Positions 26,001 to 39,083 of a DNA stretch of 64,000 nucleotides are shown here, one piece after another (position 1 is the stretch's first letter; each line of letters starts with the position of its first letter). The translations under genes were made by a program, and so were the position numbers. Source of the DNA: Todiramphus chloris collaris (taxonomy: Eukaryota; Chordata; Aves; Coraciiformes; Alcedinidae). Where the stretch lies: the NCBI GenBank assembly GCA_025345505.1, contig JANVCC010000018.1, positions 5,379,741-5,443,740 of the forward strand, written 5' to 3'. A model generated the notes under the pieces. It did not search any database. It was not told the DNA's origin and worked only from the letters and a program-made list of their open reading frames with translations.

Positions 26001-27957
26001 GCTACCCCTGGGACCACCCTCCCACTGCCAAGAAGCCCAAACTCAGCCAGTCATTAGTTTGAACCATCCTCCAAAAAAGCCCCGTACCTATACACTTCTT
26101 TTTGAGTCCTGAAACTGGCTTTATATGGCTGTGATGCAAGGAATGAAAACTGTCTTTGTTCTGTCAGGAGTGAGGACTGGAGGGTGCTGCAGGGCTGAGG
26201 ACTGCATGACAGAGTAGGAGAGACAGGAGAAAGACAGAGAGAAGGTCTAGGAAGAAGACTGTTGCAGTCACCTTATAAGACAATTCAGGCATAATATGGG
26301 GAACATACGAAAACCATAAACCTACTTAACAGCGAATTAATTATTGAATAATGCAAAGCCATGACCATGTAAATGAATTCTCCAGTAAAATTAATTACAC
26401 AATGAAACGATTACTGGAAGGAAATTCAGTGATCAACAAATATGAAGTCTAGTCCAAGAATGAGAGCTTGCAAAAAAGTATTTTCTGTTTAGTTACTGCC
26501 CTGTCACTATCAAAGCTGTATTTTCAGTGTAGATGGACCTGATATGAAACTTTTAGGGATTTTTCCTTTTCATTCCCTTCAGATTATTTCTTAAGACCAG
26601 ATAATGTAGAAACATAATATTCTCCGTGTGTGGATACGTCAGTTTGAAAACAGTTTCAAATAAATATCAATACTAGTAGTCAAAAACTGGTTTCTAAATA
26701 GCATGCAAAATTTCAAACAGGTCTGGAATCTTTGTTCAAAGAATCTACAATTCACTGAAAATATCACCTAGTTCTTCTATGATGCAAATGCATGATGCTG
26801 AGAGAAGGCAATGAATTGTTGGCAGTGGGTAAAAGAATAGAAAAAGAGTGAACAGTAGGTCTGTGGCTGCAGACGATGTGTGACAGCTACAGCCCAGAAA
26901 CAGGCATTATGAAAAGCAGCCTGAAAGTCTCTTCTGGTCACTGAAATACTTTGCCACATCACCCTTTGTGAGTGGAAGAGAAGAAAAGCCCTATTCACTG
27001 TTAGTGTAGTCCAACATCCTGGTGCTGAACAACTCTCCCAGTGCTCAGATTCAGCTGTTTCACTGCAGCAAAGCTTCCTCTAGATCTTGTTTGTCTTTCC
27101 CATCCAGAAACTTCTCCTGTTGAACAACCTTTCCACCGCATGCAAGTACCCACTGCCTTGAAGAGATGTGAACTTAATTCTGTTCGGCACCATCTATGCA
27201 ATCCCTAATGATATCAGCGGAGTGGAAATAGGAGTAATTGGAAACTGAATGTAGACAATTATCTTTGTGATTTCAATCCACAATGTGAATAATGGAAAAA
27301 AACCACCTCTGAGTTTGTCTTCACTGCAAGGTACATTTTCAAAATTTATTTGAGATTTATTTTACTGACTTAAGGGAAGAAAAAGTACCTAGTGGAAGAA
27401 TGCATCTTGTACATGGACACTGGCCGAGAAACTGTAACTGCTTCTCTGAAAAAAAGATCACTAGCCAGTGAAGAAAATCATCAATATTTAATCTCTTGAG
27501 AAGTAACATTCAAGCTTTTGAATGTGACCTTGTATGTTGGTTAGGTTACTCCTCCAGCAGCTGAATCTAATAAGTTATCCATTTAAAGAGAACACACTGC
27601 ATAATGTGGAACATCCGTGAGGTTAAGGGAATGCAGGGAATGCAGCTCCCTGAGGGGTCACTGGGAAAAATATAGACGTTGCAATACTGTTCCATGTACA
27701 AGCAGTAGTCAGAGAATCTCAAAGAGGATGTTTTCCTTGTTATCTGAAAGAAAGATCATAACCAAAACGCAATCCCTGGGGAAGAGAATTGCTGCACACA
27801 GCAGTGAATGCCATACACCCTGTGCAAATTATACCTGAATACAAAACAGCCACCCCTCTAGGAGCAGAGCATAGTGGAAGTATGAAGGTAAGTCAACAGA
27901 AAAGCTGTTGAAGACACTCTTTGCATTTAACTAGGCACTCAACAAGAACTGATTTAG
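23006..27957. other. Intergenic DNA
   Basis: No gene or mobile element recognised. A T-run lies at about 23813-23827. A 9-bp perfect stem with a 3-base loop (GTTTCCTCC-ACA-GGAGGAAAC) sits at 23166-23186. The left half of that stem is also repeated directly just upstream, at about 23151. Confidence 0.55.
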
Positions 27958-28040
27958 TACTTATCCATGCAAGAAAGAGTATAAGCTATGATTTTTATAC
28001 ATATGCTCATAGCTTATATTCTTTCTTGCACAGATAAGTA
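27958..28040. repeat. 83-nt near-perfect palindrome (hairpin)
   Basis: Two 34-nt arms (27958-27991 and 28007-28040) are reverse complements except for one G.U-type position and a two-base CA/CA internal mismatch. They flank a 15-nt loop. As plus-strand RNA this gives a 34-position stem with a 2x2 internal loop, the size of a microRNA precursor. The ends read TA-CTTATC ... GATAAG-TA, which is what a short palindromic Tc1/mariner-type MITE with a TA target duplication would look like. No relative was found elsewhere in the window. Which of the two it is cannot be told here. Confidence 0.85.
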
Positions 28041-28165
28041 AAAAATAATACATATTAAAGCTATATGATAGCTATAATTACATATGATATTTTATTACAT
28101 TATACACTTTATAGATAATGTATAATAATATATCTATATTATAGTTATATGTATATAAGCTAGGT
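28041..28165. repeat. AT-rich low-complexity stretch
   Basis: This is almost entirely A and T, with many TATA and ATAT words and short internal inverted repeats, directly abutting the hairpin at 27958-28040. A TATA-rich arm at its right end (TATATAAGCTA) repeats part of the hairpin stem. Confidence 0.75.
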
Positions 28166-30240
28166 ACTGTGGCACACTGGGCCTGCCACCTTGATTGTTG
28201 ATTACATGGATTTCTTTCACTTCACAAAGGAGGAGCTTTGGTAGGTTTTATATGCATCACAGTGGCCATGATAAGCACCAGGGAGTGTTACTCCTGATTT
28301 AAACTCAGGGGTGTGATGAACTGTCTAATAAGACATTGGGTTTGCTTGTTGAATGTGATCTCTCAGCTAAAATAACTGATCCTTTGCATGCAAGGAAAAT
28401 TATAGAGAGACTGTCAACGGCATCTGTCCTTTTTAGAATCTACTCTTCTCTCTGAGAATTGTGACAAACCTAGAACTTGCCTCAGGCACATTTCTTATGT
28501 GAACCAAAGCTGGAAACCTAATTGCTCAAAACCTCATAGTTGTGCAAAGTTTGTTCATAGATAAGAAGCAACACTGTGAAGTCCATTGACACAAGGGAAG
28601 CATCTGCTAAGACCTTACTAAGTCCAAATCATAGTAGTTCTACTAAAAAACAGGAGACTGTAGTTATCTTCAATGGGACAAGATATGAATGCGTGCAAAC
28701 ATAGTCCCAGAGGTCAGCTGAGAACAGCCCAGCATGCAATGTGTCACTGACTTACAGCCAGGATGGCCCCAGTTTAGGCAGGCATAAGAAATTGATCTTA
28801 TGCATCACAACAAGATGTTCAGGTAAGATTGTTTTAAAACACCACTCCTGTTTTATTAACTATCCGAGCTAATACTAAAAGTAGCTTGGAGTTGGGTGGA
28901 ACTTGGGCCAAGCTCCAATACAATATTAATTCCATTTTGCTTGAGAATCCACAACTCTCCTCCCAGTGTTTGGCAACTCATAATCTAATTAGCAAAAAGT
29001 CTTGGAAAATTATTATGTACTTTCCAACCCCGCCCCTATGACTCTCACTTCAAATCAATGCCATTAAGTTAAGTAAATTTAAGCCTGAGCAATAAGGCTG
29101 AATGAAGATGTACTTGTACCATACAGTGTTGGGAATAGGAAAGAACTCAATGGAGCTTCTCCCATCATATGACTAGGATCCTACACCATGTCAGGCTGTG
29201 CAGTTTGGAAACACATCAGAGGAAATATTACTACTATGAATCTACCCTTATCTATCACTTCCAAACTCAAACTGTGTGCTTTAAAGTGGAGCTGCAGGGT
29301 GTTGTTTAGGTCTACTTCAGTTGCTGCTAAGACTTTCTATGTGGAGGGTATGGTTCATCCAGTCTGACTTTGGCCATCACACAATGGATGTCTGGTGTGA
29401 AACAATCATGGTTAGCAGGGAGAGATGGACACCTCCTGAAGTGAGCTCATCCCATCCAACAGCAGGTGCCAAAACAGCTTTGATAAATCCATTCCCAGAA
29501 GTAAGCTGACTGCAGTAGAAATTGAGACAACCACCTTAGACTCTCTGGCTAACTGTTGAACAGGAGAAGTTTAGTGAAATAAGTCATATCCTGAAAACAT
29601 ATACTCTGGTATTTGGGTGAGGTGTCACCCCTCTTATTCTAGTTACAAAACACTAAATGAGGAAACTGAAAATGAACAAACCAAAAACCATGAATAGTTG
29701 TCTCTACTTAGTAAAGAACTTTTTCTTATGAAGTGAGTTTTACTGTCTTCCTGGAGGTTGGGTTTCGTTCAGGTATCAGTTTCTACCCATCTCTTGCTGA
29801 GTTCACTCTCCTGTTGGGTTGGTATTGCACTCATCCTCAAATTCTGCACATGTAGATTCAAAAATAAGCTCATTAAAGTTGATTTTTCACATTTTCAGTC
29901 TTCCAGGAATGACTTCTGAAGGAATGTAAGGATTTCTTTTCAAGCTTAGTCCCAGTTCATGAGCATCTGCAAGTATGTGGGAAATTAAAAAATATGAAGT
30001 GAATACAGGCATATTATTTTGGGCTTTGGCACATGCAGTCATGTTTCTAAAACGCAGCCTTTAGGCTATTAAGGCTGGCCTGTACCAACCCTTAGGAGCT
30101 ATTTCTGCTGCTCATCTTTTAGTGTCATGTGCTTTCAGTGTTGTTGACCCCCACTTCTGTCCTTTTCCTGTGTCATCAGTCAGACTTTGTTAGATAAAAT
30201 CATGAGCTCCATTTCCTTGTGGTTTGTTTTTTTTTCTTTC

Positions 30241-30246
<6 letters not shown>
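28166..30246. other. Intergenic DNA
   Basis: Nothing recognisable: no gene, RNA or repeat family. Confidence 0.55.

Positions 30247-30272
<26 letters not shown>
30247..30272. repeat. T26 homopolymer
   Basis: An unbroken run of 26 T is preceded by a TTTCTTTC-type pyrimidine stretch from about 30224. A 3'-splice-like GTCTAG follows it, but with no exon behind. On minus it is an A26 run. No poly-A signal or retrocopy body was recognised next to it. Confidence 0.9.
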
Positions 30273-33200
30273 GTCTAGGAATCGTTTCCCCAAATTTTAT
30301 GTGTCTAACCTACATGGTTACTTCAAGTAGACACAAAGATCTTCAAGGTACGTCCAGAGATCATCTCATTCCCTGTGTCTTAAGAGGAACTGGTTCATTT
30401 CCAGGGAATACATCTCCCTCCCCTGTCTGCCTCTTGATGTATGTTAACATAGTCTCAATGTCTCAAATGGATTCCACTTGATCACAGGTGTCTACAGGCT
30501 TCTTTACATATGACCCAGGGACTAAACACAACTCCTGACACATAAGGCACTTAAGAGATACACCAGCTCATCTGAAACACCCACCTGGCTCTGACAGATG
30601 TGACAGAAATCCTATGGGACAACTTCCTCACTTCCCTCCAGGAGGTATCCAAAGGGATGGGCTTCTCACTCTGTCCTTGTCCCTGCCTGAGTGGTTCTGG
30701 CACGGAATCACAATTACACAACCCTGAAGAGCAGCAAGGCTGCAGATGTTTTCTACCAATACAACTCTTTTACTGACAAATGAAGTGTTGCTAATACAGC
30801 CGGCCACTAGGTTGCAGCTGAGGCTAAAATCACAAAAGATGACATTTGCTAGAGCAATCTGTGCAGATTCTCATTGCTAGTAAATTATGCCCTTTAAACC
30901 ATGCACTCGCATTTCAGCAAGTAATGATGAATATTTCACTGACAACCACCATTACTTTACTTATGCATTTATATAAAATTCATGCAAACATGTCCAAGTA
31001 GCAGAGCATTCTGTGATGGCCATTTTTCTAAGGCATTAGTTTCATTTTGTAGGCTAACCCAGTAAATGATGAGTTCAGTAAAGATGAGAGGTAAACACTG
31101 ATCCCATTTAAAATGTGCACCTTGGAGTCTTATAGAGAAGGATGACTCCAAATGTTTTCAGATTTACCTTTATTTGAAGGTCATAATCTTCAACAAAGTT
31201 GGGGATGGCTCTCACAAGATTACTCTGATATTTGGACAGAACTGAGATAGCTGTTTCACTGCATTTTTTAAAAAGCTCTTCACTTTTAGAAATCGTTTGG
31301 GTAATTTGGCTTAAAAATAGTAAGGTTTTTGTGGTGGGTTTTTTGTTTGTTTGTTTATTTGTTTGGGGTTTTTTTTAATATATCTTAATGTAGTTTCTAC
31401 AACTACTGTACAAGTAAAAAAAAAATTTACTCCTTCAAAACTCCATAAGCAGGTAGTTTCTAATAGATGAGCAAAAAAGTCATAAAGAAACTGATGGTGT
31501 TACAGGCAGTGGTTTGCAGTACCCACTTACTCTGAATGTTACTAAGTTTTTATAAACAACATGAAAAAGAAGAAAGTTAAGAAAAAATATGAGGAAGAAA
31601 GAAGACATGACCTTCCCAGTACTTGTATTGTACCATTGACTTGTACCAAATCAATATTCTGGACTTTTATTCATACTCAGATTAATATTAAGCAGAAGGT
31701 TGTTCTGGGGAAACAACCCAAGTATCTGGGACAAAATGAGGACGAAACATAAAGCTGTATTTGGCATTTATGTTTGAAGCAGAGGTTTGAAGGCAAAACT
31801 CTCAAGTAAGAGAGGATGAGTTACGATACAGAGAGCTAAGAGAATTTTTTTATATTTGATGTCACAGAAAAGACACAGGTTTACAAACATACATATATAT
31901 GTCAATACAGACATAATTCAGACTAGAGATATACTGACATTGTTATTGGGCATAGGAGATGGAGATGGATCATGGCTCATTTACAGAAGAGTTGGTTTCA
32001 TTTTTCTTTGCTTTGCATGAATGGAAGCTTCTCTCCCAGGTGCACCAAAGTTCCTACGTTTCCAAAGGTGACTGTTTTTCAGGCTTACAAAAAAAAATGT
32101 ATTGTGACCAAAGGATGACATGACTGTAGGTTGTCAAGAATGGTTCTAAGGGAATTCACTTGTATTTTTGTATGTTCATCTCCTTTGAAAGTTAGGGCCC
32201 CCAAAACTACATTCCTCATTTAGAAATGTAGGCTGTAATATTTTTCCATTGGGCTGGTTTTTGATAGAGTTAGTAATAGATACTGGGAATATTTCACTTA
32301 GACATTTTTCCTGTAGTGGTTTCCCTATGGTGGCTTTCACCTGGAAGATCTCCAAAGCCTTCTGGGAAACAGGGAGCCAATGCATACATTAAAAGCTTAA
32401 TCTCTGGGTAGAAAAATATTTACTTCTGGTTTTTTTTGCTTTAGATTTATCCATTGCAGAACTTCTCTATTTCCACACACACAAATAGAGCAGCAGAGGA
32501 AACAGTCCTCAGACAGAGATGATTTTATAGGATTTTAAGTGTCAACACTAGTCATCAGTTATAACCCTTTTATTTAAATGGCCCATTTCAGAGAGTGCAA
32601 GAAAAATCCTCCCTCCAGCCTGCTTAGAAATCAGCCATCCACCGCAAGACTTGGATTCACTGTCATAAGTTCCAGCATTCACTAAATATGATGAAGATCA
32701 GGGAAAAAAAAAAAAAAAAAAAAAGAAAAAAATGTGCTTTTGGCTAAGTCTGTTACATAAAAGAAAAGACTATGAAGCATTCGCAATAGTCAGCAAAGGA
32801 AGAAACAAGGTAAACACTAACTTGGAATATTTTATTCATTTACTCCTATAACTGCTGTAAATTCTGACACAATACAGTGCCCATCTTTCCTCTCTATCTA
32901 ATCACAGAAGAGACAGACTCTATTTTTCTTGTAATGTAATAGAACACACTGCAACTACCAGACAATAAAAGAAGATACCATAATGGCTACACTTTTAAGA
33001 GAACACATTTTTGTTGTTGTCAGACACTAGTTGTACAGGAGCAAATTGAATATAGCTGAAGGTAATACATAATTCTGAAGAATCACCTAGCAGGCAGCAC
33101 AAAGGGACACTGGCTTTGGGAAATATTGAAGAATTATCTACAGTATTAACCCTACAGCTCCAACTGTTTCTAATTCAATGTAAAGCTTTGGTCAAGATCT

Positions 33201-36200
33201 TTCTTTAGATTAATCCGTAGACTTTTTTTTTTTTCCCCTGGACCTTCCTATAGATCATATTTAGCACTGAGGTATGTTTACAACTCCCAAATAATTTGGT
33301 ATCAGCATTACTGTTTATACAATCAATGGAACAGGTAGCATATATGAAATACAGCCAACTTGTCCATGAAAACTACAAGTATAGGAATAAAAACATAGGA
33401 AACATGGCCTACATGCACTATCCTAATATTAGGAATTTCTCCATCAGACAATATGTGCCTAACTCTCAGAAAAGGTCAGAAATCTGACTGAAGGTGATGA
33501 CATCTACAAACAGCTGTCACTTAGCAGTCAGCCACTTACTGGAAATCAGGCAGGATTATCTGGAGATGTAGGACAAGTCTGGATGGATGAATCTCTTTCT
33601 AAGACAAAACAGAAATAATTTTTTATACAAAATGAATTATATTCTTATCAACCTGTTCTTGGAATAGACAGGATTAAAGTAGCCATTGGTGTGTTCACAA
33701 ATAAAATTTGCTGCCGTATATAGAAAGAAACAGCATGTTCCTTCCAGTTAGGGTCAAGCAATAGGGTCAAATAATATGTGACAATGCTTTTTCTTAAGGA
33801 TTATGTCTGTGTCCTCTGACAGACCAGCTTAGCATGCTTCACCTCCTGTCCTGCTTCTACACCTTCAGATCATCCCACAGCCTCCTTTTGCAAGCATGTA
33901 TGGCAGGACACAGACATGAGGTGGGATTCAGCTGACCAAGTACAACAGTGGGATTCAACTTGAGATGAAGAAAGTTAAGTAACAGTTTACATTTATGGGT
34001 CTGGTGCATTAGAGAAGTTTAAACATTCAAGACATTAGCACAGGGCTAAGACATGCCATGCTGGATGTATAGGAAACCTGCACCCATTTCAGTCAGCAAC
34101 TATAGATCAAACACAGTATCTTAGGACATCTTAGACAGCACTGGGCAGTGAGAGATGAATTAGATTTGTGTTCAACTGATGCAGTGCATTGCCCAGACGC
34201 TAACCCAAAACACCTTTGCTCTAAGCTTACTGTCCCTTACAGAGCTTTTGACCTTGATTGGTTTTAGGGTATTTTTTCTACTCAGAAGATTTGCTTAGCT
34301 ACATCAGGTGGCTCTTTCCACTGGTATGTGAAATACCAACTTGCAGAGCACTCATCACAGCAAGTAAGGGCGGATGGATCCTGCACTTAATGGCTCATCC
34401 TTCCAAATAGCCGTGTCAGCATTTTGCAGAAGCAAGGTTTCAATTTTTGCTTAAAATATGGATCCAGTACTGCTGCCAGCTCACATTTATCTCTGTCATT
34501 GAGCTTGTCGGCCCTAGCAGGTGAAGACACAATTCAACAACTACTCACTGGCATTTGAGCCATGGATCTTTTTAACACAGGATTACTGTTTATTCCAGCA
34601 AATGGCAACAAAGCAACAGCAGCAAAATTTGAGGAGAGACATTTCACTGAGTGGAACAGTCCTACATACTTCCTTCTCAGTGATGTCCACTTTCCTATCT
34701 AACAGTTAAGTATTAGTATTCATTGAGAAGGATTTCTCATTGATGACCCTGGAGAAAGTCCCTGAAAGGTTTTATCTAGAATATTGTCCTGGCAATGCAT
34801 CACCAAGAGAAATTACAAAGATCTACAAGGAAGATCAGTTTATTCAGTATAATAAAACAGTGAGAAGAGAGGGATGAGAGGAAAAAAATGGACCTGGGAA
34901 GTGAGAACTAATAAACCTAAAGGTCCAAAAAGTCACCAAAAATGGTTTTAAAGTCAGCTGTGGAAAATGTAAGCATCAGAAGCACCAGGAGCTATGATTT
35001 TTCATTTAGGCAATGCTTTGTTTTGGTGATAAGGGTGACGCAGCTCAGGCTGTGTACCCTTAGGGCAAGCAGAAGTCACTATTTCGCTACATACTTTGAA
35101 GACTTTCAGCATCATAGATTGCATGTGGCCCATGTATGTCAGGGTCAATCTGTGCATAAAGTTTTCAAGGTCATAAGCAACTTCTCTGCTACTTCTGACA
35201 GCATAGAGGCAAATATCAATGGTATATATTGCATGTTGTATGAACTGACGTAAACCATATAGCCTTACTTAGGGAGGATAAAAGGAACATGTCGGGGAAA
35301 TGAAAACAGGGGATGGAGACCAGACTTGGGATCCATCTCACCTAAGAAAGCATACTGCTGTAAGAGCTAACAGTCTTCTTTATACACAGAGAAATAGACA
35401 TTTAAGGTTTGATTCGCCTGACCAGTTTTAAACACTAATATTCAAATAACTAACTTCAAGTTAGACAACTGTACAGTGTCAGCAAAATCTTCCTTGGGAC
35501 GTTTTGAAGGAAATTAGATACAACATGTTTCTTTATGGAATAGGGAGTGGGAGGTTGCAGAATTTTACTTTATTAATGTTAGGCACATGTACATAGATAA
35601 GAAAGCCTGGCTGAGATTTAGCTGAGATGATATATATCTAATGAAGCTAGCAGTTTTAGAGAACATTTCTGGAAGATACAAGTTAGCTAGTAAATTTTGC
35701 TTTCACTGAGAAATAGTTAGGGTTTTTTATATAAATACGAGCTCGTTTCAAGGTTGGTGGGTACAAGTAATTATATTTTATGGAGATAACAGATTAAACT
35801 TTCAACAATCATACCCAGTCAGCTGCAATGTAAGAGCTAATAATAACTGTCCTTGGGAAGTTTCAAAGTAACATCCAGAAAAATCAGAAAAGGCCAGCAC
35901 TGACATTCCAGAAATAGCCAAGAAAAAAAAATTGCTATGAATAAACAAACAAAAAGAATATCTTTGTACACCAGAAAAAGACAAAGTATAAGTCCAATTA
36001 AAAAAAAAAAAAACAAAACCTTTGTAGGTCACCTTAAAAAGGGACAGCTCACAGTAAAATAAAAAATGCAGTTAAGGAGGAAAAAAGTTTAAAAGAGAAA
36101 TAGTATGATCTAGAAATAAAAATTGCCAAGTTAGAAAAAGAACAATAATTGCTTTGAATGAGCTTCCAGGCTTTAATAATGAAAAGAGGGGAGTATAATG

Positions 36201-36952
36201 ATGGCAGAAATTGATATGAGTACACAGATCACTTGAATATATTTGAAGCTGAAAATCCAAAATGATAGAGAAGTTTCTTGTACATCATTTACACAAAGAT
36301 ATAAATGACATTGATGGTACACTGCTGAAGATGGAACTTAGTTAGAGAGTAAGATCTTGGCAAAAAAGCACAAAACGTTTTGACTGATTACTTCTTTCTT
36401 AACAAAAAACTCCTAAAGCAGATCAGAAGCTAGTGCTCACTGGTGTCTGTGACAGTCAGGAACTTAATACTCACAAATTCATGAGTTTTCCTCTTGGGAT
36501 AAAAATACAAATTGCAAAACTTTATTCATCAGTCACATATCAAGTATTGCTTGAAGAAGAAATATTCCCAAATCCAGTCAGGTTTGATGATAACTAAATT
36601 TCTTCAGATCATCATATTTCATTGACCTTAATGCACAGGATATAAAAATGGGTAAGGAATAGGTATTTGGAGGCTCAATAAAAGTGTCTGTGCCTTATAT
36701 AGATTAAGCTGCAGAGGACTTTAGGCCTCCTCTGCCAGAATCACTTTAACAACAGAGAAACCACAGACCTCAGATAGCAATAGTAGAAAGTAACCCCACA
36801 TATGTATGTGACTTCTCCCCAATATGTTTGTCTTGCCTTCCCGAGAGTGATGAATAGACAGACAGAGACATTTCTCTGAGCTTCTAGGTCAGTGCTGGGA
36901 TCTCTGCTGCACATCGTGTGTGATGAACCCATGAACATGCTGCACTGTATTT
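30273..36952. other. Intergenic DNA with simple repeats
   Basis: No gene recognised. Simple repeats are a (GTTT)n tract at about 31341-31366 and an A21 run at 32704-32724 followed by G and A7. I checked upstream of the A21 run for a processed pseudogene and saw neither AATAAA nor a protein-like frame. Short open frames (under 105 codons) carry no signatures. Confidence 0.55.
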
Positions 36953-36967
36953 GTTGCCAAAGGCAAC
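36953..36967. promoter_or_regulatory. Palindromic RFX X-box-like site
   Basis: GTTGCC-AAA-GGCAAC fits the RFX X-box rule GTNRCC-N(0-3)-RGYAAC at every position in both half-sites. A T on the left and an A on the right extend the palindrome by one pair. RFX factors drive ciliary genes and some enhancers. This site is about 35 kb upstream of PTCHD4, and use is unproven. Confidence 0.45.
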
Positions 36968-38990
36968 ACATGTTCAGGAAACCAGGAGGAGATTCTCCTC
37001 ACCCGCCTTCAGAAGTTTACTGGGCAGATATCTGCATCTGCACTCTCTTAATCATCGGTGGAGACAACTAAGCAGTTTTAAGAAACTATTCATGTAATGT
37101 CTGTCTTAGGATAAAATGCATATCAGCTTACAAGTATCTAATCCTTTCTCCATCGCTATAAAGAGAATCCGGACAGCTGTGTCACATATAAAAATCATCA
37201 TTACTGTCAACTATATTTGCCTTAATACCTCACCAGGGGCCTGACCGCAAGATGGTACAGATTACCTTGTCTGGGTGTAAGAAGCCATATGTTCTCCCCT
37301 GGCATGCTCAAAGGCAAATTAAAAAAATACCATTTTCTCAGGAGCCTGAATTCCATAAGCTTTCAGTATGGAACTCAGAGAAGGACTTTGCTGTTGGCTG
37401 ATATGCTATGTCTGCAGCAGCACAGCACATAAGAGAGAACATGCTTGAGAGGTAAAGGTGCCTGCGAATCTAAGAAGCATTCCTGGTTGTAGCCAGTATC
37501 ACCTCAAGACATCACTCCATGATGACACTTTGTTTGCTCTTTGTATTAATACTCAGACATGTTTCAGGGCTCTGACATGGTGGTCTACCAGTAATTATGA
37601 TTAAAGCACATTCTTTGTTGACAATTCACTGATGAATTGACTTGTCTCTGTGTTCAGTCCTGGATTTGGAGTTTGCTTCATTCCTTGGCTGGGACAGAAT
37701 CCTTGTTATGATTTATTGCAGTCCTTATTATGATTAATAGAGCTCTGCATTGTTCATCTCCTGGGCAATGAATACAGGATGCCTATTCAGCCCAAGGAGG
37801 ACCACGTGGTCTCACTCTCAGATCAACCAACCTGATTGCAGGCTTCCACATAAGGTATTTTTGAAACCCTGTTTCTCACTGAAGGAGTCCAGCTGACTAG
37901 TTTTGTGCTTTTTGTTCAGTTGTGGATGAATGCTCTTAGCCATATGTTACAGGACAACTTCTTTCAATTTGGTGATGCATCTGCAATGTATCAAGCCTAA
38001 TTCATTTAGTATACTTCAATATTTCAGCAGCATAATATCAGAAATAACAATAAGAAAACTGCTTGAGAAAACATCAATGAAAAGCTGCTGCTTATTAGGA
38101 AATAAAGAGGATAAGAAAATGCTGGATGTAAGAATATCAAAATTAAGTAATGGGTTGAGGCTTTCCCACACTGAGATACTCTAGTTTACTATTTTTAGAA
38201 TATCAATGTCTGCAGTTATTTACTTCTTACAGATAAAACCAATTTATTACAGAGAACATTGGATAATCTTACAGAGCCAGATGATTTTATACTAGGTGAT
38301 ATGATGACAAGAGAAGGTTTCTGTGCTGTGATTCCCTGGCACTGAACTTCTGACCAGGCTGAGGTTCCTACTTCCAAATCCCCTGAAACCTTTGCTAAGT
38401 AATCTCTGAACTAAGGTAAATTAGCTAAGATTTCTTCCCAGTTCATTGACTACCTTCTTGTGTGAAACTGCAGTTTTGAATGTAAACTATCAACTAATTA
38501 TCCCTGTAATTCCTGATTTTATAAAAGCCATCTGACTGATCTCCATGCTTACTAATACTGCAATGTATCTTATTTAAACAATGCTAATGCATATTTATGT
38601 TTCTAACTTGATTTTTTTGTCGATATCTCGACTTTCTTGATTTCTAGCTCAAGTCTGCAAGTCACTATATACAGCCTAAAAAGCTGCATTAATCTTCTTG
38701 AAGCTACAGTAAATACAAATAATGAATATTTGCTTATGCAATAGCTGGCTGATGCGAAACTGCCCTGTAAGGGGTAATTGACAGCAGTAATTGTTAATTC
38801 CTGGAGGGTACCTCTCAGATGGATCTGTATGAACAGCAAATGAGGTGGCTAGCACTAGTCACCTCTTCAGCCTTTAGAGCTATTTCCTACCCTGAGATGA
38901 AAAGTGGTTCTTAATTGACTTGAGCAAGAAACGGACTGAAAAGACTGAGAGGATTTTCTTTATAAAACCTGTTTCACTTTTCACTGGTAT
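36968..38990. other. Intergenic DNA
   Basis: No gene or repeat family recognised. A block at 38600-38830 is rich in homeodomain-type TAATTG words (see findings). Confidence 0.55.
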
Positions 38991-39083
38991 GGATTTAGGA
39001 CTTCTATAATGATCAGATACTGGATTTAGGACTTCTCTAATGATCAGCAACTAGATTTAGGACTCCTCTAATGATCAGCAACC
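38991..39083. repeat. Three-copy 31-bp tandem repeat
   Basis: Three contiguous 31-bp units start at 38991, 39022 and 39053 with the core GATTTAGGACT(T/C)CT and end in ATGATCAG. Unit 2 differs from unit 1 at three positions, and unit 3 from unit 2 at three. It is a small minisatellite seed in otherwise unique DNA. Confidence 0.95.

Noticed and set aside
32580-32731. A21 run as the tail of a processed pseudogene or LINE/SINE.
   Set aside because: No AATAAA, no protein-like frame and no recognised element upstream; CR1 does not use poly-A tails.
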